Below, piece after piece: positions 21,913 to 30,412 of a stretch of DNA of 64,000 nucleotides; position 1 is the first letter of the stretch, and each line of letters opens with the position of its first letter. Source of the DNA: Asanoa sp. WMMD1127 (GTDB lineage Bacteria > Actinomycetota > Actinomycetes > Mycobacteriales > Micromonosporaceae); assembly GCF_029626225.1 (NCBI RefSeq), contig NZ_JARUBP010000001.1:3658001-3722000 (forward strand). Reading direction: 5' to 3'. The notes under the pieces were generated by a model. That model made no database searches. It saw nothing but the letters and a program-made list of their open reading frames with translations, and was not told the origin of the DNA. The position numbers were made by a program, and so were the translations under genes.

Positions 21913-22896
21913 ATGCCGGAGAAGGTCACCATTGCCACTGTGGCGGCGCACGCCCAGGTTTCGCGGCAAACGGTGTCCAATGTGCTCAACAGCCCGCACA
22001 TCGTGCGGGACGAGACGCGCCGCCGGGTGGAGGAAGCCATCGCCACCCTCGGCTACCGGGCCAACCAGGCCGCGCGGCAGATGCGCACCGGGCGTTCCCA
22101 GCTGCTCGCCGTGCGTATCGAACCGACCCGCGACGGCATCAACGGCTCGGTGCTCGACCGGTTCCTCCACGGTCTGACGTTCGCGGCCGCCGCCGCCGGT
22201 TACCGGGTGATGCTCTACACGGCCGACGACCACGCCGACGAGATCAAGACCTTCGACAACCTGCTCGCCTCCTACGACCTCGACGGGTTCGTGCTGACCG
22301 GCACCGACCACGGCGACGTGCGTACGCTCTGGCTCGCCGAGCGTGACGTGCCGTTCGTGACGTTCGGCCGGCCGTGGGACGAGCCCGAGCGGCACTCCTG
22401 GGTCGACGTCGACAACGCGCACGGCACCGCGCAGGCGACCCGCCGCCTGATCGAGACCGGGCACCGGCGGATCGCGTTCGTCGGCTGGCCGGCCGGGTCC
22501 GGCGTCGGCGACGACCGGCGCGACGGGTGGCAGCGCACGATGAAGGCCTACGAGCTGGATCCGGCCGGCCTCGACCGCGGCGCCGCCGACGGCATCGCCC
22601 AGGGCGCGGAGTGCGCCCGCGACCTGCTGGCCCTGCCGAACCCGCCGACCGCCTTCGTCTGCGCCAGCGACTCGCTCGCCCTCGGCGCGCTGCAGGCCGG
22701 TGGCGGCCACCCGGCCGTCACGGGCTTCGACGACACCCCCGTCGCCCAGGCGATCGGCCTGACCAGCGTCAGCCAGCCGCTGCCGGAGGCCGCTGCCCGC
22801 TGCATCGACCTGCTCACCGACCATCTCGACGGCCGTCCGTCCGGCACCACCCAGGTGCTGCTCCAGCCGTCGCTGGTCGTCCGCACCACCGCGTAA
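21913..22896 (+). CDS. LacI family transcriptional regulator
   Basis: This 327-residue protein has the LacI helix-turn-helix at about 5-26 (TIATVAAHAQVSRQTVSNVLN), the hinge helix (NQAARQMRTGRSQLLAV) and a periplasmic-binding-protein-like effector domain (to VVRTT at the end). It probably senses the sugar moved by the importer encoded directly downstream and represses both that operon and the divergent hydrolase through the operator pair at 21797-21837. The gap to the binding-protein gene is only 29 nt, so regulator and importer are likely one operon. Confidence 0.93.
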   Translation: MPEKVTIATVAAHAQVSRQTVSNVLNSPHIVRDETRRRVEEAIATLGYRANQAARQMRTGRSQLLAVRIEPTRDGINGSVLDRFLHGLTFAAAAAGYRVMLYTADDHADEIKTFDNLLASYDLDGFVLTGTDHGDVRTLWLAERDVPFVTFGRPWDEPERHSWVDVDNAHGTAQATRRLIETGHRRIAFVGWPAGSGVGDDRRDGWQRTMKAYELDPAGLDRGAADGIAQGAECARDLLALPNPPTAFVCASDSLALGALQAGGGHPAVTGFDDTPVAQAIGLTSVSQPLPEAAARCIDLLTDHLDGRPSGTTQVLLQPSLVVRTTA

Positions 22897-22925
22897 ATCC
22901 CCTTCAACCCCCTCGGGAGTACGAC

Positions 22926-24176
22926 ATGAGACGAACCCTCGGCCTGCGTGGCGCGGCCGTGGCGGTCATCGCCACCGGCGCGCTCCTCGCCTCCGCCGCC
23001 TGTGGCGACAGCTTCGACGACGGCGGCACCACCGCCCAGCAGTCGGCCGGACCCGCCGCCCTGCAGATCCTGATCGGGTCCTCCGGCGACGCGGAGACCA
23101 AGGCGGTCAAGGACGCCGCGGCGGCCTGGGCGAGCAGGAGCGGCAACACCGCGACGGTGACCCCGGCCCAGGACCTCACCCAACAGCTCGGCCAGGCGCT
23201 GGCCGGCGACAACCCGCCGGACGTGTTCTACGTCGACGCCGGCCGGTTCGCCGACTACGCGAGCGTGGGGGCGCTCGAGCCCTACGGCGACAAGGTCGAC
23301 AACCCGGGCGACTTCTACCAGAGCCTCAAGGACACGTTCACCTTCGACGGCAAGTTCTACTGCGCGCCGAAGGACTTCTCGACGCTGGCGCTGGAGATCA
23401 ACACTGACCTGTGGACGAAGGCCGGGCTGACCGACGCCGACATCCCGACCACCTGGGACCAGCTGACCACCGCCGCGCAGAAGCTCAAGGCCAAGGGCAC
23501 GATGCCGCTGGCCATCGGCGAGACCCGTGACCGGGTCGGTGCCTTCATGGTGCAGTCCGGCGGCTGGATCGTCAGCAAGGACGGCAAGCAGGCCACGGCC
23601 GACAGCGCGGAGAACGTCGCCGCGCTGACCTACGTGCAGCAGCTGCTCAAGGACAAGCTGGCCGCGTACCCCAAGTCGCTCGACGCCGGTTGGGGCGGCG
23701 AGGCGTTCGGTAAGGGCAAGGCCGCCATGACGATCGAGGGCAACTGGATCAAGGGCGCCATGACGAACGACTTCCCCGACGTCAAGTACACGGTCCACGA
23801 GCTGCCGGCCGGCCCGGCGGGCAAGGGCACGCTGTCGTTCACCAACTGCTGGGGCATCGCCGCCAAGAGCAAGTTCAAGGAGCAGGCGATCGACTTCGTG
23901 AAGGCGATGACCACGGTCGACCAGCAGATGACGTACGCCAAGGCGTTCGGCGTCATGCCGTCCCGCCAGTCGGCGAAGGACCAGTACACCTCGCAGTTCC
24001 CGGCCGACCAGGCGTTCATCGCCGGCGCCGACTACGCGCAGGGCCCGGTCAACGCCCCGAAGATGGACAGCGTCCTGGCCGACTTCGACGCCTCGCTGAA
24101 CACGCTGGCCAACGCCGACCCGAAGCAGCTGCTCGCGACGCTGCAGAAGAACACCCAGGCGACCCTGGGCGGCTGA
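22926..24176 (+). CDS. ABC transporter sugar-binding lipoprotein (CUT1)
   Basis: The 416-residue protein has a signal peptide ending in the lipobox LASAAC (lipidated Cys near 26) and the family 1 extracellular solute-binding fold (GDNPPDVFYVDAGRFADYA, FYCAPKDFSTLALEINTDLW, MTIEGNWIKGAM). It captures an oligosaccharide outside the cell and hands it to the two permeases downstream. Neighbouring debranching hydrolase suggests an alpha-glucan or maltodextrin-like ligand; this is inference. Confidence 0.93.
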   Translation: MRRTLGLRGAAVAVIATGALLASAACGDSFDDGGTTAQQSAGPAALQILIGSSGDAETKAVKDAAAAWASRSGNTATVTPAQDLTQQLGQALAGDNPPDVFYVDAGRFADYASVGALEPYGDKVDNPGDFYQSLKDTFTFDGKFYCAPKDFSTLALEINTDLWTKAGLTDADIPTTWDQLTTAAQKLKAKGTMPLAIGETRDRVGAFMVQSGGWIVSKDGKQATADSAENVAALTYVQQLLKDKLAAYPKSLDAGWGGEAFGKGKAAMTIEGNWIKGAMTNDFPDVKYTVHELPAGPAGKGTLSFTNCWGIAAKSKFKEQAIDFVKAMTTVDQQMTYAKAFGVMPSRQSAKDQYTSQFPADQAFIAGADYAQGPVNAPKMDSVLADFDASLNTLANADPKQLLATLQKNTQATLGG

Positions 24177-24181
24177 GTTAG

Positions 24182-25321
24182 ATGTCGACCGTTTCGACCG
24201 CCTCCGCGGACCGGGATGACCGGCCCGCGGGTGGCGGCCGGCCGGCCACCGACGGGACCGGTGGCCGGCCGCGGCGGTTGGCTCGGGGCATTCGTGCCAA
24301 CGAGCGCATCGCCGGCTGGCTCTTCGTCGCCCCGGTGGTCGTACTCCTGGGGATCTTCTTCCTGCTGCCGATCGTGATGGCGTTCTGGGTGAGCCTGACC
24401 GACTGGCGGGGCCAGGGCAGCCCGTTCAAGTCGGGGGTGCCGTTCGTGGGCACCGACAACTACACGCAGCTGTTCGCTCAGGACGGGCTGGCCCGCCGCG
24501 ACTTCATGACGAGCATCCGCAACAACGTCTACTACGTGGCGATCGTGGTGCCGGTGCAGACCGCGCTGGCGCTCGGGCTGGCGTTGATCGTCAACAACCG
24601 GATGCTGAAGGGGAAGGGCTTCTTCCGCACGGCCTTCTACTTCCCGTCGGTCACCAGCTCCGTGGCGATCAGCGTGGTGTTTCTGTTCATGTTCGCCAAC
24701 TCGGGCGCGATCAACGGGATCCTGTCGATGTTCGGGATCCGGGGACCGGCGTGGTTCTCGGACGCGCGCGGGCTGATCCACCTGTTGTTGAGCGGCGTCG
24801 GCGTCGACAACCCGCCCGCGGCCCTGACCAGCGGCGGACCGCTCGGCCTGACCTGGTGGGACTGGCTGTCCGGGCCCAGCGTCGCGATGTGCGCGATCAT
24901 GGCGCTGGTCATCTGGACGACGTCCGGCACGTTCATGCTCATGTTCCTGGCCGCGCTGCAGAGCATGCCGGTCGCCCTCGACGAGGCCAGCGAGCTCGAC
25001 GGCGCCACCCGCTGGCAGCGCTTCCGCTATGTGACGCTGCCGCTGCTCAAGCCCACCATGTTCCTGGTGCTCACCCTCGGCCTGATCGGCACCTGGCAGG
25101 TGTTCGACCAGATCTACGTGATGAGCCAGGGCAACCCGGCGAAGACCACGCTGACCCCGGCGTTCCTCTCCTACCGGACCGCTTTCAAGGACTTCGAGTA
25201 CGGCCAGGGCGCCGCCATCTCGTTCGTCCTCTTCCTCATCATCGTGCTGCTGACGCTGGCCCAACGCTGGATCATGCGCGACCGCGACGAGCCCCGCCGG
25301 AGGTTCCGATGGCTACGCTGA
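24182..25321 (+). CDS. Carbohydrate ABC transporter permease (MalF-like)
   Basis: This 379-residue membrane subunit has a disordered N-terminus (about 1-35), then six to seven transmembrane helices and the ATPase-contacting EAA loop DEASELDGATRWQRFRYVTLPLL near 263-285. It starts 5 nt after the binding-protein stop. An unusually long loop between about 185 and 235 follows the third helix. It overlaps the next permease gene by 13 nt. No ATPase gene is nearby; in actinobacteria a shared MsiK-type ATPase usually energises such importers. Confidence 0.93.
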   Translation: MSTVSTASADRDDRPAGGGRPATDGTGGRPRRLARGIRANERIAGWLFVAPVVVLLGIFFLLPIVMAFWVSLTDWRGQGSPFKSGVPFVGTDNYTQLFAQDGLARRDFMTSIRNNVYYVAIVVPVQTALALGLALIVNNRMLKGKGFFRTAFYFPSVTSSVAISVVFLFMFANSGAINGILSMFGIRGPAWFSDARGLIHLLLSGVGVDNPPAALTSGGPLGLTWWDWLSGPSVAMCAIMALVIWTTSGTFMLMFLAALQSMPVALDEASELDGATRWQRFRYVTLPLLKPTMFLVLTLGLIGTWQVFDQIYVMSQGNPAKTTLTPAFLSYRTAFKDFEYGQGAAISFVLFLIIVLLTLAQRWIMRDRDEPRRRFRWLR

Positions 25322-26172
25322 CGCCGACGGCCCGCCGCCGCCGACACGGCGGCCTGGTCAACACCGTCGTCGGGTACGCCATCCTGATCTTCTTCGGGCT
25401 GGTCTTCATCTATCCGTTCGTGATCCAACTGGCGAACTCGTTCAAGACGGAGCCGGACGCCGCCGCGAACCCGCTGTCGCCTGTTCCGTCGCCGCTGACG
25501 TCGGCGGCGTTCACCCGCCTTCTCGAGGGTGACTTCCCGCTGTGGCTGGGCAACTCGGCCCTGATCACGGTGGTGGTCACGGTGGGCCGGGTCTTCCTGG
25601 ACTCGCTGGCCGGCTATGCCCTGGCCCGCCTCCGCTTCGGTGGCCGTCGCGCGATCTTCGCGACGATCGTGGCCATCATGGCGGTGCCGGGGGTCGTGCT
25701 CTTCATCCCGAAGTTCCTGGTGCTCAACCAGCTGGGGATCTACGACACCTATACGGCGCTGATCCTGCCGTTACTGGTCGACGCCGCGGGCGTCTTCATC
25801 ATGAAACAGTTCTTCGAATCGATCCCCTTGAGCATGGAAGAGGCGGCCCGCATCGACGGCGCGGGGGTGTTCCGGACGTTCTGGTCGGTGGTGCTGCCGA
25901 TGGCTCGGCCGGCGCTGATCACGCTGACGATCCTGTCGTTCCAGGGGACGTGGAACGAGTTCCCGCATACGTTGGTCGCGGTTCAGGATCCGTCGCTGTT
26001 CACCCTGCCGCGTGGGGTGGCCAATCTGGTCTCGGGGTCGCTGGGCGCTGGCACGCAATATCCGTTGAAGCTGGCCGCGGCCCTGTTGGCCACGATTCCT
26101 GTGGCGATCATCTTCGCGATCTTCCAGCGGTATTTCGTGCGTGGCGCCACGGAAGGTGCGGAGAAGGGCTGA
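25309..26172 (+). CDS. Carbohydrate ABC transporter permease (MalG-like)
   Basis: The 287-residue second membrane subunit has six predicted helices and the EAA loop MEEAARIDGAGVFRTFWSVVLP near 185-206. The ATG at 25309 follows GGAGG (25299-25303) inside the end of the MalF-like gene. Its C-terminus FQRYFVRGATEGAEKG matches the family. It is the last gene of the lacI-importer operon; a gene-free repeat block follows. Confidence 0.93.
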   Translation: MATLTPTARRRRHGGLVNTVVGYAILIFFGLVFIYPFVIQLANSFKTEPDAAANPLSPVPSPLTSAAFTRLLEGDFPLWLGNSALITVVVTVGRVFLDSLAGYALARLRFGGRRAIFATIVAIMAVPGVVLFIPKFLVLNQLGIYDTYTALILPLLVDAAGVFIMKQFFESIPLSMEEAARIDGAGVFRTFWSVVLPMARPALITLTILSFQGTWNEFPHTLVAVQDPSLFTLPRGVANLVSGSLGAGTQYPLKLAAALLATIPVAIIFAIFQRYFVRGATEGAEKG

Positions 26173-26203
26173 GTCCCTGGCGGACATGCGCTCGCGTGTA
26201 GCT

Positions 26204-26219
26204 ACATGCGAAAGCATGT
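26204..26219. terminator. Small hairpin after the sugar importer operon
   Basis: ACATGC (26204-26209) and GCATGT (26214-26219) enclose a GAAA tetraloop, a stable GNRA-type hairpin 32 nt after the MalG-like stop. It has no T-run, so it may mark an mRNA 3' end rather than a classical terminator. Confidence 0.4.
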
Positions 26220-26345
26220 GCGCCTTTGGGACATGCCCCCCGGCCGCTGGGCTTTGGTTGCTGGGCCCGCGGCTGGACGCGGTCGCTGTCTGCGCCCTTG
26301 CCCCGTGCGGGGCGGGTAGGTCGTCGGTGGTTGCGGCTCGTGGTT

Positions 26346-26492
26346 GGGGTGGAGGTCCTCGTCGGGCTTCGCCTCAGGGCATCAGGATCTCCGGATGGGG
26401 ACAAGGTCGTTCGTCCGGTGGGGCGCTCCACCTTGTCCCCATCCGGAGATCCTGATTGGTGCCGGGCTACGCCCGACGAGGACCTCCACCCC
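26346..26492. repeat. 147-bp two-stem palindromic element
   Basis: Two perfect inverted stems are nested: an outer 22-bp stem (26346-26367 with 26471-26492) and an inner 27-bp stem (26381-26407 with 26430-26456), separated by a 13/14-nt internal loop and capped by a 22-nt loop. Neither strand encodes a recognisable protein. The size and perfection suggest a mobile palindromic element, a structured RNA or a protein-bound site. Confidence 0.85.
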
Positions 26493-26639
26493 CCTGCCTC
26501 CGGGGAGAGGGGTGGGCCAAGGGTGGTCTCGTGGCCTGATGGTCGCGCCACTTGCGGGATCACCGACACGTGCGCGAGGCGCGAACAGCGCCAGGCCGGT
26601 TTCGCCACTGCGGTGGCGTCGCTTCAAGAAACATGTATC

Positions 26640-27370
26640 GGGCAAGGTCACCCGCGGCAGGTTGACCCGCGGCACGGTTTGACCTACGGCGGGGTTCGGT
26701 CCACGGCATGGTCCGGGCGACCGCATGGCTCGACTCACCGCAGGTCTCATCCAGCAGCTTCGCCGGAGGCGGCCCACCTGACGCCAGGGCAAGGCCGGAC
26801 CCGAGCACGGCGGGCGGCGCACGGTCCGGCGCGGGGCGAGTTCCGATTCGGCCGCGGGAATCGACCCGGGCCAGGCCGGACTTAGCGCATGGCCTGAGCC
26901 GGGCAAAGGACTGCACCCTGGGCATGGCTCGACCCGGGGCAACAGGCCGGACCCAGCCACCAGGGCAGTTTTGACTCGCGGCACGGTTCGACCCACGGCA
27001 GGCTCCGATGCACGGCCGGGCCCGGGCGAAGGCACGGCTCGGCTCACGCAGGTCTCACCCAGCAGCTTCAGGGCATGGCCCGACCTGGGCAAGGCCGGAG
27101 TCTGGGCATGGCCCGACCTGGGCAAGGCCGGACTCTGGGCATGGCCCGACCTGGGCAAGGCCGGAGTCTGGGCATGGCCCGACCTGGGCAAGGCCGGACT
27201 CTGGGCATGGCCTGACCTGGGCAAGGCCCGACCTGGGCAAGGCCGGACTCTGGGCATCGCCCGACCCGGGCAAAAGGCGGACCAGGGCACGGTCGACCCG
27301 GCGCATGGCCTGCCCCGGGCACGGCCGGACCCCAGCGCACGGCCGGGACCAGGCATGGCCTGACCTAGCG
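26640..27370. repeat. Degenerate repeat island with a 33-bp tandem array
   Basis: The block from 26173 to 27591 has no supportable gene. Its core is an array of 33-bp units starting at 27071, 27104, 27137 and 27170, then partial copies to about 27285. Units alternate between endings GAGTCT and GACTCT, giving a 66-bp higher-order period. Each unit is two diverged half-units of about 16-17 bp (GGGCATGGCCCGACCT and GGGCAAGGCCGGAGTCT). Similar degenerate motifs spread from about 26640 to 27370. Because 33 is a multiple of 3, several frames stay open without being genes. Confidence 0.85.
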
Positions 27371-27579
27371 CATAGCCCCATCAGACCTGACGAGTTCATG
27401 ACGATGCGACTGCGGGCATCAAGCAGCTTGGGGCGCGACGCAGTCAAAGCCGTTGCTGCGCGCGGTTTGACTCGTCACGGGCCCGACCCCCGCGGACCCG
27501 AGCCAGCGCGGTCCAACGCCGCCTGGCGGTCGTCAGCGCCGCTCACCATCGCGGCCACCGACCTTGCTCGTCGCTCGCA

Positions 27580-27585
27580 TACCCT
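27580..27585 (+). promoter_or_regulatory. -10 element TACCCT for the CoaD-like gene (leaderless)
   Basis: TACCCT ends 6 nt before the GTG at 27592 and no Shine-Dalgarno sequence is present. Confidence 0.5.
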
Positions 27586-27591
27586 TGGCCG

Positions 27592-28044
27592 GTGTCCGAT
27601 GGAGCTGGTGGCAGTGCTCGGCCAGCCAGAGCGGTCTATCCCGGAACGTTCGACCCCTTCACGCCGGGGCACTTCGACGTTGTTGACCGGGCGCGGCGGA
27701 TGTTTGATTTCGTTACCGTGCTTGTCGCCGTCAATCAGGTCAAGCGGCCCAGTCAGGCGGGGTCGGTGCGGGCGAGCGCGATCCGTGCCGTCCTGCCTGC
27801 CGGCTGGGACAACGTCGCTGTGGAGGCTTGGCACGGGCTGACCGCGGCTTACTGTCACCGCTTCAGCTGTCAAGCGATTGTTCGTGGCGTTCGGGTCTCG
27901 GGCGACTGGGTGCACGAAAGCGAGCTTGCCGCGATGAATGAGGCGTTGGGTGTGACGACCTTGCTGCTGCCGGCGCGTGCGGAGCTGATGACGATCTCGT
28001 CCACCGCGGTGCGGGCTTCGGCGGCTAAACGTAGAACCAGTTGA
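27592..28044 (+). CDS. CoaD-like nucleotidyltransferase, divergent
   Basis: The 150-residue product has the cytidylyltransferase fold of phosphopantetheine adenylyltransferase: YPGTFDPFTPGH near the N-terminus (T/HxGH motif), IVRGVR with both phosphate-binding Arg, HESELAAMN and ISSTAVRAS. It lacks the C-terminal helices after ISST present in CoaD (about 25 residues), and it stands outside the usual coaD neighbourhood. T-ending codons are commoner than in its neighbours. It may transfer a nucleotide to another substrate. It overlaps the convergent DUF2752 gene by 20 nt. Confidence 0.75.
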   Translation: MSDGAGGSARPARAVYPGTFDPFTPGHFDVVDRARRMFDFVTVLVAVNQVKRPSQAGSVRASAIRAVLPAGWDNVAVEAWHGLTAAYCHRFSCQAIVRGVRVSGDWVHESELAAMNEALGVTTLLLPARAELMTISSTAVRASAAKRRTS

Positions 28045-28576
28045 AGGGCGCCCAGGGGAGGTTGCGGAGAATTGAGAAGGCCAGCCAGCCGCCCATGAAG
28101 ATGACGATGGCCATCGGGGGGATGCGTAGCTGCGGGAGTTTGCGGCCCGTGGTGCGTTGGACGGCCCAGGCCACGTAGAGGTAGATCAGGAACGGGACGG
28201 CGAACACGAAGAGCAGGTGGTGGCGGGCGGCGGCGCCCAGGTCGCCGTGCAAGAGGTACCAGGCTGCTCTCGTGCCGCCGCAGCCCGGGCAGTCCAGGCC
28301 CGTCGTCAGCTTGAGGACGCAGGTCGGTGGGGCGTCGGGGGCGCTGTCGGTCGGGTTGCTGACCAGCGTGTAGCCGACCGCGCCGCCGATGCAGCCCAGG
28401 ACCGCCAGCGGCGCCACCCAGGTGGGGATGCGGTCGACCAGCCGCAGGTAGGCGCGGGCCACGCGGCCCCGGCGGGACGGGGCGTAGGACGACGGCGGGA
28501 GGAAGACCGGGCCCTCCGGCTCGGCAGACGCCTCGGGGGCCGCAGCCGGGCCGGGTGGGGGCGTCATGGTCGTCAC
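28025..28576 (-). CDS. DUF2752 membrane protein
   Basis: The 183-residue protein has the DUF2752 signature GLDCPGCGGTRAAW near 95-108 with two Cys, a proline-rich cytoplasmic N-terminus and about four hydrophobic segments (52-75, 118-140, 155-172 among them). DUF2752 proteins are small inner-membrane proteins of unknown role. The GTG at 28576 overlaps the stop of the glycosylase gene (GTGA); an ATG at 28567 is an alternative. Confidence 0.85.
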   Translation of the reverse strand: MTTMTPPPGPAAAPEASAEPEGPVFLPPSSYAPSRRGRVARAYLRLVDRIPTWVAPLAVLGCIGGAVGYTLVSNPTDSAPDAPPTCVLKLTTGLDCPGCGGTRAAWYLLHGDLGAAARHHLLFVFAVPFLIYLYVAWAVQRTTGRKLPQLRIPPMAIVIFMGGWLAFSILRNLPWAPFNWFYV

Positions 28577-29793
28577 GGTACACCGGCCTCGCTCGCCAGC
28601 GCGGCTCCGACGGGGCCGGCCAGGTCGCCGCCGTCCGGGGCCGCGACCGACGTCAGGTCGAGCCAGCCGGCCAGGCGCGTGAGCTCAAGAGCCAGGGCGC
28701 GGGCTGTGGCCACCCGGTCGATGCCGGGCTCTGCCCAGGCCGCGGGGACGCGCAGGACGCCAGCCTTGCGGTCGGCCTTCAGGTCGACCCGGGCCGTGAA
28801 GCGGTCGCCCTGCAGGAACGGCAGGACGTAGTAGCCGTAGACCCGTTGCGGCGCCGGGACGTAGATCTCGATGCGGTAGGTGAAGTGGAACAGGCGCTCG
28901 GTGCGGGCGCGCTCCCAGACCAGCGGGTCGAACGGGCTGATCAGACGGTCACCGCGGACCCAGCGGGGCAGCTTGGCCGCCGGGTCCAGGTAGGCCGGCT
29001 GCTTCCACGACTCGACCTTGACCGGGAGCAGGTCACCCGAGTCGACCAGCGAGGCGATCGCCGCGCGGGCGCCGGCCACGGGTAGTCGGAAGTAGTCGCG
29101 TAGCTCGTATTCCGCCGCCACGCCCAGCGAGCGCGCGGCGACCGAGACCAGGGTGCGGTGGGCCTCGGCCTCCGACGGCGTCGGCGCGGCCAGCACCGCC
29201 GCCGGCAGCACCCGCTCGGGCAGGTCGTAGACCCGGGCGAACGACGAGTTGCGCGATGCCGCGCTCACCTCGCCCGCCCAGAACAGGTATTCGAGCGCCT
29301 GCTTGACCGACGACCAGTTCCAGCCCCAGTTGGACTTGTCACGCGGCTCGTCGCGTTCGATCTCGGCCGCGGTCAGCGGGCCGGACTCGCGCACCTCGTC
29401 GAGCACCCACTTGATGAGCTCAGGCTGCTCGTCGGCGAACCGGCGCAGGCCGCCCCACTGATGCTCGCGGGCCATCCGCCAGCGCAGCGCCGGCTGCAGC
29501 TCGACCGGGATCAGCGACGCCTCGTGGCCCCAGTATTCGAACAGCATCCGCGGCCGCTGGTAGGCCGCCCGGTCGAGCAGCCCCGTCGGATAGGGGCCGA
29601 GCCGGCTGTAGAGCGGCAGGTAGTGCGCCCGTTGCAGCACGTTGACCGAATCCATCTGGAGCAGGCCGGTGCGCCCCAGCACCCGGCGCAGGTGGCGTGC
29701 GGTCGGCACGCCGGTCGGGGCCGGGTCGGTGAAACCCTGCGCGGCCAGCGCGATCCGGCGCGCCTGGGCCAATGACAACGACTCGAGTGCCAC
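28573..29793 (-). CDS. YcaQ/AlkX-type winged-helix DNA glycosylase
   Basis: This 406-residue protein belongs to the HTH_42 family, which includes YcaQ (AlkX), a DNA glycosylase that unhooks interstrand crosslinks, and AlkZ. It shows LRRVLGRTGLLQMDSVNVLQ (about 35-54) carrying the QxD catalytic motif of the YcaQ branch, YWGHEASLIP, and tandem winged-helix regions ending in a beta-barrel-like part (RIEIYVPAPQRVYGYYVLPFL). It probably protects against DNA alkylation crosslinks. TAGCGT 7 nt before the GTG start suggests a leaderless transcript. Confidence 0.85.
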   Translation of the reverse strand: MALESLSLAQARRIALAAQGFTDPAPTGVPTARHLRRVLGRTGLLQMDSVNVLQRAHYLPLYSRLGPYPTGLLDRAAYQRPRMLFEYWGHEASLIPVELQPALRWRMAREHQWGGLRRFADEQPELIKWVLDEVRESGPLTAAEIERDEPRDKSNWGWNWSSVKQALEYLFWAGEVSAASRNSSFARVYDLPERVLPAAVLAAPTPSEAEAHRTLVSVAARSLGVAAEYELRDYFRLPVAGARAAIASLVDSGDLLPVKVESWKQPAYLDPAAKLPRWVRGDRLISPFDPLVWERARTERLFHFTYRIEIYVPAPQRVYGYYVLPFLQGDRFTARVDLKADRKAGVLRVPAAWAEPGIDRVATARALALELTRLAGWLDLTSVAAPDGGDLAGPVGAALASEAGVP

Positions 29794-29800
29794 GGCATGG

Positions 29801-29806
29801 ACGCTA
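29801..29806 (-). promoter_or_regulatory. -10 element TAGCGT for the YcaQ-type gene (leaderless)
   Basis: On the minus strand TAGCGT lies 7 nt upstream of the GTG start at 29793 and no ribosome-binding site intervenes. Confidence 0.5.
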
Positions 29807-29866
29807 GCCGACCCCTACGACAAAAATGCCAGCCGCGGTGCGCCGCCGTGCGATAGACATCCACCC

Positions 29867-30412
29867 ATGGTGTCCATCCGCTCCGAGACGCTCGCCGACA
29901 TCCCGGAGATCGCCGCGCTGCACGTCAGGGCCTGGCAGGTCGGCTACGCGGGAATCATCCCCGCGGAGGTCCTCGACGCCCTCGACGCGGGCCAGCGGGC
30001 GGCGAAGCGGCGCGAGTGGCACGGCGCGACCCAGTTCCACACCCTGGTCGCCACCGACGGCCCGGACGACGCCATCGTCGGGTTCGCCACTGTCGGCCCC
30101 TACCGCCACCAGCAGGACCGCACCAACGTCGACCCGACGATCGGCGAGCTGCTGGCCATCTATCTCGACCCCGAGCGGGTCGGCACCGGCGTCGGCCGCG
30201 CGCTCCTCGCCGCCGCCCTCGACGACCTGCGCGAAAGCGGCTACGACGAGGTCCGGCTGTGGGTGCTCGACGCCAACACCCGCGCCCGGCGCTTCTACGA
30301 GGCCGCCGGCTTCCGCCCCGACGGCGAGCGCGCCGCCTACGCCGTCAACCTGCGCTCAGGCGGCGACCCGGTGCTCCTGCCGGAGCTCCGCTACGCCCGG
30401 CGCCTCGACTGA
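29867..30412 (+). CDS. GNAT family N-acetyltransferase
   Basis: This 181-residue protein has the GNAT fold with the acetyl-CoA pyrophosphate loop in RVGTGVGRALLAAAL near 105-119 and the C-terminal NTRARRFYEAAGF motif near 140-152. The substrate (small amine, antibiotic or protein) is not predictable. Its 3' end overlaps the convergent GT87 gene by 57 nt. Confidence 0.9.
   Translation: MVSIRSETLADIPEIAALHVRAWQVGYAGIIPAEVLDALDAGQRAAKRREWHGATQFHTLVATDGPDDAIVGFATVGPYRHQQDRTNVDPTIGELLAIYLDPERVGTGVGRALLAAALDDLRESGYDEVRLWVLDANTRARRFYEAAGFRPDGERAAYAVNLRSGGDPVLLPELRYARRLD

Noticed and set aside
27071-27285. CRISPR-like array
   Set aside because: Units are directly adjacent without unique spacers and no cas genes are present, so it is a tandem repeat.
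26226-27841. Several overlapping ORFs of 100-320 codons on both strands in the repeat island
   Set aside because: They are kept open by the 33-bp repeat period; the products are repeats of AWPDLGKAGVW-like or PCPGRAMP-like peptides with no domain, start signal or family match.
27592-28044. Canonical coaD
   Set aside because: The usual coaD neighbours are absent and the C-terminal helices are missing, so the gene symbol was withheld.
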